A stretch of DNA of 64,000 nucleotides from Doryteuthis pealeii (lineage: Eukaryota > Mollusca > Cephalopoda > Myopsida > Loliginidae): assembly GCA_023376005.1 (NCBI GenBank), contig CM042141.1, positions 100,741,946 to 100,805,945 of the forward strand, given 5' to 3'. This document shows, one piece after another, positions 63,785-64,000 of the stretch. The first letter of the stretch is position 1, and every line of letters starts with the position of its first letter. The notes below the pieces were generated by a model that saw only the letters and a list, made by a program, of their open reading frames with translations, was not told the origin of the DNA and did no database searches. A program made the position numbers and the translations under genes.

Positions 63785-64000
63785 CTAGATGTGATATGGT
63801 TGTCTGTTCTAATTAAGCCATCTTCTCACCGCACAGTTAAACTCTCTTGGGCTTCTTTTTTAATAAAGACATCTTTGAAAAATAAACAAAGTCTTGCTTT
63901 ATTATTAAAAACAAAGAGGATGAGCATAGACAACCAAAACCAGCACAGAAAGAATCCGTATCAACCAGAGGAAGAAATCACCCAAAAGAAGATGGCCAAA
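63785..64000 (+). other. Possible start of an ORF running off the window
   Basis: An ATG at 63920 opens a frame (MSIDNQNQHRKNPYQPEEEI...) with no stop through the window end, 27 codons. Upstream, 63790-63912 begins TGTGATATGG and ends TTAAAAACA, with AATAAA at about 63862 and 63879. This could be an LTR-like leader or unrelated 3' sequence. I cannot decide between a retroelement ORF, a host exon and chance. Confidence 0.25.

Overview
The window looks like AT-rich, non-coding DNA from a metazoan, and I found no host protein-coding gene, rRNA gene or functional tRNA in it. Several unrelated tRNA-derived SINE families, many copies of one short DNA element, Helitron-like ends and long TA/TG/GA microsatellites suggest a mollusc. 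An octopus-like cephalopod is my best guess, because one head resembles the tRNA-Lys-type SINE I recall from octopus. That is inference from memory, not a database result. The window could be intergenic or lie in a giant intron. It is eukaryotic, so operons and ribosome binding sites do not apply.

Labels used below are local to this annotation. SINE-K has a tRNA-like head with TAGCTCAGTCGGTAGAGC. SINE-V has a head with GTGGTGTAATGGTTATC. SINE-C has a head with TAATGGTTAGCAAGCTAG. SINE-M has a head with GGCATAGTGGATAATG. SINE-G is about 593 bp with a non-tRNA head. SINE-5S has a head resembling 5S rRNA. Tail-1 (GGTTGATATGCC...AAACCAAACCA) ends SINE-M, SINE-G and SINE-5S. Tail-2 (TGTCACATCCT...GGGTTGGGTAAATA) ends SINE-V and SINE-C. 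MITE-1 is about 290-335 bp with termini CAGWGATGCTGATAG. FB-1 is a fold-back element with GACTGTTGTCCTCATC in its arms. HEL-1 to HEL-5 are Helitron-like sequences with 5' TC, a 3' hairpin and CTRR, lying between host A and T. MITE-1 '+' means the copy starts CAGAGATGCTGATAGGTA; for SINEs '+' means head to tail.

Layout. 0-6.9 kb holds MITE-1, SINE-V, SINE-G and SINE-K fragments plus the best FB-1 copy. 7-19.5 kb holds HEL-1, HEL-3, MITE-1, a second FB-1, a 5S-derived SINE inside a LINE fragment, a complete SINE-K, a broken mariner transposase and a 5'-truncated LINE inside a SINE-G. 20-33 kb has a SINE-C / hAT / SINE-V nest, MITE-1 inside SINE-V, SINE-G inside a fold-back element, dense SINE-V copies, a second HEL-1 and a second complete SINE-G. 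33-46 kb has more SINEs and MITE-1, a 51-bp-TIR element, HEL-2 and a 39-bp-arm hairpin. 46-53 kb has Tc1/mariner remnants, hairpins, tandem SINE-K and a G+C-rich insertion. 53-64 kb has a solo LTR, diverged local duplications, a 25-copy 63-bp minisatellite, a second HEL-2, and an ORF that may begin at the right edge.

The elements do not form a pathway. What links them is nesting: at least eight insertions lie inside other repeats, most with readable target-site duplications (TSDs), and these give a relative age order. The most interesting signals are the tail sharing among unrelated SINE heads, the 5S-derived SINE, the 6-bp TSD of MITE-1, the paired Helitron families and the minisatellite.
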